From Candidatus Pacearchaeota archaeon (GTDB lineage Archaea > Nanobdellota > Nanobdellia > Pacearchaeales > GW2011-AR1), in assembly GCA_017608305.1 (NCBI GenBank), contig JAFCGC010000004.1, positions 1 to 34,911 of the forward strand: a stretch of 34,911 bases of DNA. The letters are read 5' to 3'. Below, in pieces: positions 24,093-33,900 of the stretch. How positions within the stretch are numbered: the stretch's first letter is position 1; every line of letters starts with the position of its first letter. The position numbers and the translations under genes were made by a program. Under the pieces are notes generated by a model, which saw only the letters and a list, made by a program, of their open reading frames with translations, was not told the origin of the DNA and did not search any database.

Positions 24093-24869
24093 ATGAAAAA
24101 AGTACTGGTATTATTGTTCTGCATGGTCTTCTTATTATCATTTATATCAGCTCAAAATTATAAACTAGAAATTTCACCAACAAAAGATATTTTTGAAGCA
24201 GGAGAAAAAATAGTTTTTAAGATTTCTTTATTAGATTCAAACAACAACCCTATTAAAGATCAAATTTCGGTTGCAATTCAAGACTCTTTAGAAAGGGTTG
24301 ATCTAGAAAATACCTACTCTTCCAATGAAATTATTGAAATAGATCTTGGTCCAACAGCAAGTTATGGAAGAGGAACAATAACAGCAATGTATAAAAACAC
24401 CACAGCAACAGGTTTTTTTGAAATCAACATAAATGAAAAAGCCAAGTTTGAACTAAACAAAGAGAATTTAATAATAACAAACATTGGAAATACTCAATAT
24501 TCAAAACCAGTTCATATTTTAATTGGAAATACAAAAGGAACAAAATATCCTAAATTAAGTCTTGGAGAAAGTATTAAATTTAAATTAGTCGCACCTGAAG
24601 GAGTGTATAATATTAAAGTCAATGATGATATTACTACAGAAACCTGGGGAGAGATCAAATTAACAGGAACAGGAAAGGTTATTGGGGCAATAGATCAAAC
24701 TTCAAGTGAAAGAACCCCATTAACAGGGGGAATAAGGCCTGATGAAGACTCAGATGAAGGTTTATTGAGTTATATGAAAGACAGTAAATTCACTTATGTA
24801 TTTATCTTTGTTATTTTTGGTGCAATGATTCTTTTAGCGATTGAAAGACGATTTAAAAAGAAAATTTAA
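24093..24869 (+). CDS. Type I membrane protein with macroglobulin-like beta domain
   Basis: This 258-residue protein has a clear signal peptide (MKKVLVLLFCMVFLLSFISA). Its first ectodomain (about 22-115) looks like a macroglobulin/bacterial-Ig-type beta-sandwich (DIFEAGEKIVFKISLLDSNN). A second small beta domain (about 118-190) follows, then a disordered, acidic linker with TPLTGGIRPDEDSDEG, a membrane helix (YVFIFVIFGAMILLAIE) and RRFKKK. It is divergent from the BPL_N-like gene and convergent with the toxin gene. A role in the envelope is inferred from topology only. Confidence 0.78.
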   Translation: MKKVLVLLFCMVFLLSFISAQNYKLEISPTKDIFEAGEKIVFKISLLDSNNNPIKDQISVAIQDSLERVDLENTYSSNEIIEIDLGPTASYGRGTITAMYKNTTATGFFEININEKAKFELNKENLIITNIGNTQYSKPVHILIGNTKGTKYPKLSLGESIKFKLVAPEGVYNIKVNDDITTETWGEIKLTGTGKVIGAIDQTSSERTPLTGGIRPDEDSDEGLLSYMKDSKFTYVFIFVIFGAMILLAIERRFKKKI

Positions 24870-24874
24870 GATGA

Positions 24875-25210
24875 TTATTCTTTTAAAATTTTCATAAGAA
24901 TATTTAAAATTTGTTTTAATTTAATTTTCTTAATTTTTCCTATTTTTTTGATAATAAGATCTTTGTCAATTTTTAAAATATTTTCAACTTTGATACAACA
25001 TTCGGTTATAAGCTTCCCCTCCTCTAAATCTAGATTTTTTAAGCTAATTGTATAAATATCTTTAGAAATATTTGAAGTTGCTCCCACAACCAGAACATCT
25101 TCAGAGGGGGTGTTAAACATTTTATTACTTATAATAATCACAGGCCTAACTTTTCTACCAGACTGATCAGAAAAAGGAAAAGGAACTAGAACAAGATCTC
25201 GTTGTTCCAT
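24875..25210 (-). CDS. mazF: MazF/PemK-family toxin
   Basis: Starting at ATG 25210 the protein has 111 residues (MEQRDLVLVPFPFSDQ). The longer frame to ATG 25228 overlaps the antitoxin further and is less likely. The family core is evident: QRDLVLVPFPFSD near the N-terminus, then GRKVRPVIIISNK and EDVLVVGATSNI. MazF-type toxins are usually mRNA-cutting ribonucleases held inactive by a partner. The last base of the antitoxin TAA is the first base of this ATG, so translation is coupled. The C-terminal lysine/isoleucine-rich helix is slightly longer than in short MazF proteins. Confidence 0.85.
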   Translation of the reverse strand: MEQRDLVLVPFPFSDQSGRKVRPVIIISNKMFNTPSEDVLVVGATSNISKDIYTISLKNLDLEEGKLITECCIKVENILKIDKDLIIKKIGKIKKIKLKQILNILMKILKE

Positions 25211-25437
25211 TATAAGTACTCGCTCCAAATTTGATCATCTTTTTTAGTGTTCCATATTTTATGCATAGATTCTTGAGCTAAAATAAGCCAACCCATTTTT
25301 TCTTTTTTATCGGTTCCAAGTTTCTCCATAATTAAATTTCTAATAAACTCTGATTTAGAAGGAAAATTTCTCCTAGCAATAAACTCATTTAATTCTTTAG
25401 CTTCTTCTTCAGGAAGTTTGATTGTTATTGTTTTCAT
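25210..25437 (-). CDS. Ribbon-helix-helix antitoxin
   Basis: This 75-residue protein has an N-terminal ribbon-helix-helix fold: beta strand MKTITIKLP, helix EEEAKELNEFIARRN, then SKSEFIRNLIMEKL. RHH dimers bind palindromic DNA through the strand. The C-terminal 30 residues (LILAQESMHKIWNTKKDD) would wrap the MazF toxin. The gene directly precedes mazF with a one-base TAATG overlap. A near-perfect 20-bp palindrome lies immediately before its start, consistent with autoregulation. Confidence 0.88.
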   Translation of the reverse strand: MKTITIKLPEEEAKELNEFIARRNFPSKSEFIRNLIMEKLGTDKKEKMGWLILAQESMHKIWNTKKDDQIWSEYL

Positions 25438-25468
25438 AGTAACCCCTAGGGATTACTCATTTATATAA
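25438..25468 (-). promoter_or_regulatory. Palindromic operator and TATA box of the toxin-antitoxin operon
   Basis: AGTAACCCCTAGGGATTACT at 25438-25457 is a 20-bp inverted repeat with nine of ten pairs matching, ending exactly at the antitoxin ATG (25437). A TATA-like TATATAAA (minus strand, about 25460-25467) abuts it. A bound antitoxin would cover the transcription start. Confidence 0.7.
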
Positions 25469-25477
25469 TTTTCTTTT

Positions 25478-25891
25478 TTAATCTAATTTTTCTCTAATTA
25501 AATCTCTAACTTTTTTATAAAACTCATCAGAAAATTTACGTGTTCTATTATAAGGAGCATGATTTTTCCCCCAATTTTCATCGACAAATTTCTCTCCCAA
25601 AAATTCTCTTTGTTCTTTATATCTAGGAATAACATGTATGTGCAGGTGAGAATCCGCATTCCCTGCAGAAGCATAATTAAACAAATCTGGTTTAAATAAA
25701 TCTCTTAAAACATCTCTAATTTGTTTTCCAATTAAAAAAAGCTCCTCCACTTCTTCCTTATTCATATCAAAAAAATCAAGAGCATTTTCTCTCAAAGCCC
25801 AAATCCTGATTCTTCCTAAATATCCTTGGTTCTGAGGTAAAATTAGCTTCCAGTGTTTGTATTCCTTTATTACAAATTTTTCACGTTTCAT
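25478..25891 (-). CDS. HIT-family hydrolase, diadenosine-polyphosphate type
   Basis: This 137-residue protein has the triad SHLHIHVIPRY (H82, H84, H86). The N-terminal half (KHWKLILPQNQGYLGRIRIW) and the absence of a CxxC zinc pair set it apart from the Hint-like protein at 10023. It is closer to Ap4A-hydrolase-like HIT proteins seen in archaea. It would hydrolyse dinucleoside polyphosphates or nucleotidyl conjugates in the cytoplasm. It lies upstream of the toxin-antitoxin pair on the same strand, but the pair has its own promoter, so cotranscription is doubtful. Confidence 0.88.
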   Translation of the reverse strand: MKREKFVIKEYKHWKLILPQNQGYLGRIRIWALRENALDFFDMNKEEVEELFLIGKQIRDVLRDLFKPDLFNYASAGNADSHLHIHVIPRYKEQREFLGEKFVDENWGKNHAPYNRTRKFSDEFYKKVRDLIREKLD

Positions 25892-25927
25892 CTTAAAAAA
25901 TGCAAATTAACACAGTCATTTGCATAA

Positions 25928-26000
25928 AGCGGAGGGTGAGATTCGAACTCACGAAAAATCGGGCTGCAACCGATTGCAGTAACCACTGTGCCACCTCCGC
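25928..26000 (-). tRNA. tRNA-Cys (anticodon GCA)
   Basis: On the minus strand the acceptor stem is GCGGAGG/CCTCCGC with discriminator U (25928), the identity base of tRNA-Cys. The anticodon stem ATCGG/CCGAT encloses TTGCAGC with anticodon GCA. The T arm is GTGAG-TTCGAAT-CTCAC. CCA is not encoded and there is no intron. Confidence 0.95.
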
Positions 26001-26022
26001 ATGCAATTAAACCAAGATATTA

Positions 26023-26032
26023 ATATTTAAAA
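26023..26032. promoter_or_regulatory. Shared TATA element between tRNA-Cys and the EamA gene
   Basis: TATTTAAAAG on the plus strand, or CTTTTAAATA on the minus strand, lies 23-32 bases from the tRNA 5' end (26000) and 25-34 bases from the EamA ATG (26057). One symmetric TATA-like core could serve both divergent transcripts. Confidence 0.5.
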
Positions 26033-26056
26033 GTATTTATTTCTATATAATAAAAA

Positions 26057-26935
26057 ATGACAATACCTTGGTATGCTTTATCCTTAGTATCGGCAGTATT
26101 CTCAGCAAGTGCTGCAATAACTCAAAAAAAAGTCTTATTTAAAGAAACAGCTTTAAGTTTTTCAGTTATCGTCGCTATTTTTAATCTGATTCTTGCGATT
26201 CCTTTTTTTCTTTTGACAGATTTTTCAATCCTAACAAGTTCAGGGCTTATTGTTTTATTTTTAAAATCTATTCTTGCAGGGCTTGCATTTTTATGTGTGA
26301 TGGTTGGGATTAAAAATCTAGAAATAAGCAAAGCACTTCCTCTCCTTGTCTTAACCCCAGGACTAGTTGCTATTTTTGCATTTATATTTTTAAAAGAAGC
26401 ATTAACAATTTTAGAAATAACAGGAGTTGGATTATTAATAGTTGGAACATATATTTTAGCTTTAAAACCAAAACAAAAAATAAAACAACCAATTAAAGAA
26501 GCAGTAAAGGCAAAAGGCCATTATTATATAATTGCTGCCTTATTGTTATTCGCAATTTCATCTATCCTTGATAAAGCTATTTTAAAAAACTTTCAAGTTC
26601 CCCTAAACGCATTTATGGGATTTCAGCATTTATTTTTTGCAATAATCTTTATTTTAATTGCAATTTTTGCATCAAAAACAAAATCAGTAAAATCTGCATT
26701 TAAAAATTCCTGGAAATACATTCTAATCATCGCTATTTTCACAATAATTTATCGTTATACTCATCTCAGAGCAATTAGCATGGCTCCTGTTGCACTAGCA
26801 CTATCAATAAAAAGAATCTCGGTTTTCCTCGCAGTTGTTGCAGGAGGAACTCTGTTCAAAGAACAAAACTTACCAAGAAAAATAATTGCAACAATTATTT
26901 TGATTGTAGGAGCAATTTTAATTATTAATAATTAA
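26057..26935 (+). CDS. EamA-family (DMT superfamily) membrane transporter
   Basis: This 292-residue protein has about ten hydrophobic helices in two repeats of five, separated by a basic loop (KPKQKIKQPIKEAVKAKGH, about 137-155). Each repeat ends with the EamA signature of a Leu/Ile/Gly-rich helix (ITGVGLLIVGTYILAL and IATIILIVGAILII). These proteins export metabolites such as amino acids or nucleotide-related compounds; the substrate cannot be predicted. The start at 26057 fits the shared TATA element. Its stop overlaps the convergent hydrogenase-like gene by four bases. Confidence 0.85.
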   Translation: MTIPWYALSLVSAVFSASAAITQKKVLFKETALSFSVIVAIFNLILAIPFFLLTDFSILTSSGLIVLFLKSILAGLAFLCVMVGIKNLEISKALPLLVLTPGLVAIFAFIFLKEALTILEITGVGLLIVGTYILALKPKQKIKQPIKEAVKAKGHYYIIAALLLFAISSILDKAILKNFQVPLNAFMGFQHLFFAIIFILIAIFASKTKSVKSAFKNSWKYILIIAIFTIIYRYTHLRAISMAPVALALSIKRISVFLAVVAGGTLFKEQNLPRKIIATIILIVGAILIINN

Positions 26936-27789
26936 ACTTTTCTCAAAAAATTAATTCCTTTTGCCTTATCAATAACTCCTTTTTTAGCATCAGGGATATC
27001 TTCGTCTTTTGATTTTTCTAAATAATCTAAGACTTTTTTTCTACGAGCAGGAATACTCAATTTACAGCTTATACAAGGCCCCCCAATACATCCCCCCTTA
27101 CAAAATAAAATATCTAAAAATCTTTTTTTCTGATCTGGATTTTGTAAAAATTTCAAAATATTATTTAATCCATCCATAACTAAAATTTCATCTTGCTTAA
27201 TAACCCCCTTTAAGTGAGCTGTCTTTCCTAACCCGCCTGAAACAGGATAAATTTTTGTATAATCATTATAAAACTTATCAAAATGAGATTTAGTCTTAAA
27301 TTTAGGAACTTTAAATTTCACAAATAATTTATTTAATTGTTTATAATCAATTGTATAATCAATATATTTTGAATTAGCAACTTCTAATTTTTTATAATGA
27401 CAAGGAGAAATAAAAACCAATTTGTGATTAGGATAAATTTTTCTGCATATTTTTCCTGTTGCAGTAACAGGACTATCTATTTGAGCAAGGTTTTTTGCAT
27501 ATTTTGGTGCTTTTTGCTTTATTATTTCAACAATTCCCGGACAAGGGCTCGCAATCAATAATTTTTTAGATTTTTTAAGTTGTTTTTGATATTCTCGGTT
27601 AACCATTTTTGCTCCAAAAGTCAACTCAACTACTTTATCAAATCCCAGAGCCTTTAATCTGGAAATAATTGAAGGATATTCAAAATCAACAACAAAACTA
27701 GGAGCAAGCATTGCAACATATTTACCCTTTAAAGGAAAGTTCAAATTCTGCACACCCACTTTTTTTTCAATTCCATCAAACACATTCAT
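26932..27789 (-). CDS. Stand-alone compact [FeFe]-hydrogenase-like H-cluster protein
   Basis: This 285-residue protein is the iron-hydrogenase large-subunit C-terminal fold without any N-terminal ferredoxin clusters. The H-cluster motifs are present: ASPCPGIVE (C83) for motif 1, SPCHYKKLE (C130, K133, E136) for motif 2, and FCKGGCIGGPC (C230, C234) for motif 3. All four cluster cysteines are therefore conserved. Motif 1 has Pro in place of the first Cys of the classical TSCCP, which is the proton-transfer Cys of catalytic enzymes. This and SGGLGKTA recall the sensory/PAS-linked groups. Two further cysteines (C239, C242) might bind another metal. No maturation genes (hydE, hydF, hydG) are in the window. 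It may be a minimal DPANN hydrogenase or an H2/redox sensor; activity is unproven. Confidence 0.8.
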   Translation of the reverse strand: MNVFDGIEKKVGVQNLNFPLKGKYVAMLAPSFVVDFEYPSIISRLKALGFDKVVELTFGAKMVNREYQKQLKKSKKLLIASPCPGIVEIIKQKAPKYAKNLAQIDSPVTATGKICRKIYPNHKLVFISPCHYKKLEVANSKYIDYTIDYKQLNKLFVKFKVPKFKTKSHFDKFYNDYTKIYPVSGGLGKTAHLKGVIKQDEILVMDGLNNILKFLQNPDQKKRFLDILFCKGGCIGGPCISCKLSIPARRKKVLDYLEKSKDEDIPDAKKGVIDKAKGINFLRKV

Positions 27790-27882
27790 GATTTAACCAA
27801 AACCCTGTTTTTTATAAATTTTACTAAAAAACCCCATATAAATTTATACATCTATAATAAGTATTTTATGCATAAGTACAAA

Positions 27883-27894
27883 GATTTATAATAC
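27883..27894 (+). promoter_or_regulatory. TATA box of HTH-tailed surface protein 2
   Basis: GATTTATAATAC lies about 27-38 bases before the ATG at 27921. The stretch between contains ATAATAAGTAATT, which resembles the ATAGTAAGTAA before the 12717 start. Confidence 0.5.
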
Positions 27895-27920
27895 ATATTA
27901 TACATATATAATAAGTAATT

Positions 27921-30900
27921 ATGGGAAGGACTCGAATAGCAAAAGCAAGAATCGTAGAACTGCAAAGTAGAGTAGCATTTGCTCAGAGGAAAAAAACAGA
28001 ACTAATTCTTTATACCCATAAATTAAAAGAAAAATATCTCAAAAAACAAATTTCTTATTCAAGATATGTAGAAATTCTTTATAAAAAAGCAGATGGAAAA
28101 ACAATAAATCAGTGGATTGATTATTATGATGATTACATAAAGGATTGTGAAAAATTAATCAAAGAACAAAAAAAGAAATTAATTATCACCAAAGTTCCAA
28201 TAATTCTTTTATCTCTTGGTTTTATTATTGTTTTAATCACTTCTGTGTTTTATATACAGCCAATCATAGTTGGTTTTTTTGTTCAAGAACAAGAACATAC
28301 CCAAATAATAAATATGGATTTTAATGAATCAACAATCTATGATTGGGCTGTTGAAAATCCAGGTACTCTGGACTCAGTAAAAATTTCTGGTTCTGTTTTA
28401 AAACAAGGTAATGCTAAAGTTTATCTCGAGGATATTTTAATATTTGATAGTTCTAAATTAAAAAAAGAAAAAAATAAACCAAATTCTCTTTTAACAGGCC
28501 AAGCAATTTCAGAACCAGACAATAATGAAATTTCTTGGTGGAAAAAAATTCTAGGTTTTTTTACATTAGCAGGAAGAGCTGTTGAAGATTCAGGAGACTC
28601 TGGAAGTTCAGACAGTTCAGATAACTCAGACTCAAGTGATTCAGGAAGCGATAGTGGTGGAGATTCAGGATCGAGTGACTCTGGAAGTTCAGATAGCTCA
28701 AGCGAAAGTTCAGATTCAGAAGATACAATTACAGGGGGTTCTACTGCAGAAGATTCGAGTCCTTCCCCAGAAGAATCCTCTACTACTTCTGAAGAAGAAT
28801 CAACCGAAGAAGCACAAAGTGAAGAACCTGAAGAGGAAGAAACAGAGGAGGAACCAGAAACAAATATTACAGAAGAAGAACCCCCAACTAAAGAGCCTGA
28901 ACAAAATATTACAGAAGAACCAGATACAAATGAAACAACTCAAGAACCAAGTGAAGAAGAGCCAGAGGAAGAACCCACAGAAGATTTTATTATAAATTTC
29001 AAAGATATTTGTGAAGAAACATGTGATCTAAGTTATATCCTTCTAAATAAATCAACTTATACTCTAAGAATAGAAATTTCAAACTCAGAATTAAATTTAG
29101 ATGAAATAAAATACACCATATTAGAAAAAATTCCTGAAAACATAACAGAAGAAATTCCTCCTGAAAATATTACCGAAAAACCTATTCTTCCAAACATAAC
29201 AATTATTCCAAAAATAAATATTTCAGAAAACTTCACAATTGCAACAGTTCAATACTCAGCAGTTCTAGGTCAACCTGTTAAATGGAAAAAACACCTTGAA
29301 TTAGACAAACCAGAAAAAATCAAAATTGAATTGCCCAAAGAAGCTACAAAAATAACAGTAAACAAATTAGTAACATTATATTCAGAAGATACAATTACAG
29401 GGGGTTCTACTGCAGAAGATTCGAGTCCTTCCCAAGAAGAATCCCCTACTACTTCTGAAGAAATAAAAGAAATAGAAAAACAAATTTCTGAAAAAGAACA
29501 AGATGAAAAAATTCAAGAACTAGAAGAACAAATAAAAGAATTAAATGAAAAAGTGGAAAAACTTGAAGAAAAAGAGGACATAACCTCAACTTCTTTGATA
29601 ACTGGCCAAACTATTTCAGAACCAGAAAAAGAAAAGAGTTTCTTTTTGACAAAATGGATTAAAAATATTTTCTCTACGATAACAGGAAGAGCAATAACAA
29701 CACAAGAAATTTTGGAAAAAGGCATAATTGAAGTAACAATAGATGAAAATGCAACTAATTTTGAGATCAAATATGAAACACCTGCACCGTATGCAATTGA
29801 ACAAGAAACTTCTAGTGGAAAAATAGTAAAGATTATTGGACCAACATCAATTCATTATGAAAATGTTTTAGCATTTACAGAATTGAATGAAAATCTCAAG
29901 GTAACCAACCCCTCTAAAATAAAAATTTATTGGGAAGAACAAAACACTTATCTTCCAGTTCAAAGCGTTCAAGATAGAAATAACAATAATATTTATGATT
30001 ATATTGAATGGGTTGCACCTCAATTAAGTAATCAAACATTTCATATAATTGTAATAACAAAAGCAGAGCATTTAAATGAAAACAAAATCTTCATAGAAGA
30101 AATTTATGAACAAGTAAAAGAATTAGATAATATCTGGAGTCCAACTATTCCAGATTCACATTATGTTAGAGTAGTTTTTGAAACAAATTTAAGTTCTGAA
30201 AATGATATAACAATTTACCCAAGAATTATTAATGGAACTCCAAAAATAGAGATTTATGAATTAGATGGGACAGATATTATTGCAGAATTTTCTTCTTTAA
30301 ATTCAGATCAATATAATAAAATTTATCTTACAAACCTAATTTCAGAATCACAAAATACATTTGATTTAAAAATCCTCGACGGAGCAGTTGAATTTGACCA
30401 TATTATTGATCCTTCTGCTTGTTCAGGGGGGTGGTGTGAATTTGATAATACACTTAATTTAGCTGATATTTACATATGTGAAAATGGAAGATCAGGATCA
30501 TGTGCAACAACTACAGATATGGGCATACAAATAAAATGGGATATTAGTGATCTTTGCGATTTAAATCCAGATAGTATTGACTCTGCAAACTTACAATTAA
30601 ACATTACATCTAAAGCAGGTTCTCCAGATAATGATGCAACTATTTTTTATATTGAAGACCAAACATGGACAGAAGCATCAGGAGAACTTGTTGTTGCAGG
30701 ACAATCAGCAATAAACCAAACAGCTGGAACTTTCTCAAGCATAACCTCTGGAAAATTAACAAATGTTTCAGTATTAACTCAATTAAAACAAGCATGTGGC
30801 CAGGGAGATAATGTAACCATAAGAATTTATGATCCAGATTATGAGGTTACAGCTATTAATGCTGTAGGGGATGGGGCATTTAATAATTTTGGACATACTG

Positions 30901-33900
30901 AACTTGGGTCTGATAATTATTATGCTTTTGGAGCAAGGGAAAATACAGACTCAACAGCATACCCTAAACTTCTTATTGAATATACTGGGGGGGCTGCTCA
31001 AAATAATGTCCCAACACAAACAACACCAATTATCATTCCATCTGCAGTAAGGGTAGTCGATAATATGACTTGTGTAAATCAAAGCACAGCAGATTTAGAT
31101 GGAGAAACAGTTACAAATATATATAATTGGTTAGTAGACGGAAGTTCAATTGCAATTTTAAACATGCCTTTTAATTCAGAAATTACAGCTACAACTGAAA
31201 ATTTAATTAGAGATTATAGTAATTGGAAAAATAATGCAACACTTGCGTCAGGGTCTGCCACCCCAACATGGACCTCAAACGGAAAATTAGGGGGAGGGTA
31301 TATTTTTGATGGAAAGGACGATTATATGGATATCTCTACAATAAATAATCTCGCAAACACAGAAAGTATTACAATTATGGCATGGATAAAACCAAATGGA
31401 TTCAGCAAATATGATTGGATTTTCACAGCAGGAAGAACAGGAGATAATCCAATTGTGACCATGACTATAAATGAAACAGGATTATTGCAAGGACATATTG
31501 AAGCAGACTCAACAGACCAAATAACAACTACAGAAGATGGATTAACAATGAGTTCTGGAAATTGGTATCATGTGGCAATTGTTTATGATAGAATAAATAA
31601 TCAATCAATTAGATATATTAATGGAACTCAAACAGGAACAATTGATGATATCTCTAGCACAATGGGAACACTTAGTGTGGAAGGAACCTCATATATTGCA
31701 GCTGCAAGCAACTTACAAGCAAATGAACATTTTAATGGGACCATTGATGAGGTAAAAGTTTACAATAGAACTATTTCTGCAATTCAAATAAAAAAAATCT
31801 ATAACGAAGGTTTTAATAATTACACAAATTCCACAATTTTATCAAATGAATTAACTGCAGGTGAAAATTGGACTTGCCAAGTAATTCCTAATGATGGAAA
31901 AGATGATGGACTTATTTCTCAAAATTCAACAATAATTTTAAGTTCTTCAGGATGTATTCCAATTGAAAGTGGAATAACTCTTTCAGCAGATACATCACAC
32001 TGTTATGAATTCACTCAAGATGACACCACCCTAGATTGTGCAGGTCATACAATAACAGGAACAAAAAACAATACTCTTTATTATATAAATGCAAACAACA
32101 CAAAGGGAATTACAATAAAAGATTGTCTTTTACAAAATGCATCTCATGGAATCAAATTCAAAGATGTAAATAATTCAAAAATTATAAACACAACCTTATA
32201 TAATTTTAATGACACAAGCGGATTAGAAGTATATGGGATTGGGATTAATTTTACAAATTCCTATAATAATTTAATTCAAGTAAATTTAACAAATATTTAT
32301 ACAGGCCAAACAACAAGTGAAGATTGTTTTGATAATAGTCATTTATATGGAATTTATCTTTTTAATTCAAATAACATAACAATTGAAAATTCTACTTTTA
32401 ATAATATAAATGGAACTTATAGAGGAGACACAAGTGATTCTGCGGGATGTCAATCAGGAATACTTTCTCATGGAACTGCAATTTATGCAGAAAATTCAAA
32501 TAATTTAACAATTTATAATTCAAATTTAAGTTCAGGAAAATTTGGAATAACTATTTCAAATGGAATTGACCTCAATATTTCTTCAAATAAAATTAATAAC
32601 ATTACAAGCAGGTTTGCACATATTTCCTCAAATTCAAAAAATATTTTTATAATAAATAACCAAATTAACCAATCCTCTAGAGCAATAATAATTTTAAATT
32701 CAAATAATTCTTTAATTAAAAATAATTTTATTAGTCAAGCAAATACCAGAAATATTTATTTTTCTTCTTCACAAGATTATATTATACAAGACAATAAAGT
32801 AAAACATGGTCTTGCAGATTTAGACGCATCAAGCCTCATACAAACAACAGGAGGAAACAATGGAACAATAAAAAACAATGTTTTTGAACATTTTAATTTA
32901 TCTTCAAATACTGCTTTTTATATTGCAAATGGATTAAATTTAGGAGATACAAACACTATTTTAAAAAACAATACTTTTTTCAATATAACTTTTCCATATG
33001 ATAATGGGGGGGTAGTTTATGTGAATAATCAAATTAATTCCTCAAATAATAATTTTACAAATATTACAAAAGCTTATTATTTTAATGGATTAGCTTCAAG
33101 CAACTCAACAATAATTAATGACACAATAACTTTTTCAAATAATAGTATTTATCTAGAAGCAAGTGCAAATAACATTTCATTTGTTAATGTAAACTTTAAT
33201 AAAAGTAATTGTGAATTTGAAGCATTAACTTCTTTTTTTAATTATTATTATTTAAAAGTAAATGTGACAAACAACACCCTACAAAGTATCAGCGGTGCAA
33301 GTGTAAATATAAGTGATGCATTGGGAGTCAGAAGTGTAAGCGATACAACTGATGCTGATGGACTAACTTCTCAATACACCTTTTTAGAATATAATGAAAC
33401 TAGTAACGGCAAAACATATTTTACAAACTACAATGTTAGTGGAAACGAATCTAATTATGCAACAAATTCTACACTAGTCAATCTCACGAGTTCAAAATTT
33501 GTTCATTTAATTTTACCCTCTAACACCGCACCAGAAGTAATCTATATGTCTCCAATAGCAGCCACAAATCCTGTTGAAGCAGGATACAAAATAATTAAAT
33601 TTAATGTAACAATCAATGATACTGATGGAGTAAATAATTTAAATGATTCAAGTGTTACGGCTAATTTCTCAAAAACAGATGAAGCCCTAAGAGAAAACAT
33701 TAGTTGTGTAGAAACACTAGGAGCAAATACTTCTTCTGCTCAAAATTATTCATGTACAATAGCTATGTGGTATTTTGATGGTAGTGGAAATTGGAATGTA
33801 ACTGTTTATGGAGAAGACACGAGTGGAGGATCAGGAATAAACACCTCAACAAGTTTCCAATATAATCAACTAAAAGCTTTAATTATTTCCCCCTCTGGAA

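Noticed and set aside
28582-28995. 137-codon frame-shifted ORF in the Ser/Asp/Glu-rich tract
   Set aside because: It is a Gln/Lys-rich artefact of the low-complexity sense frame, which is continuous through this region.
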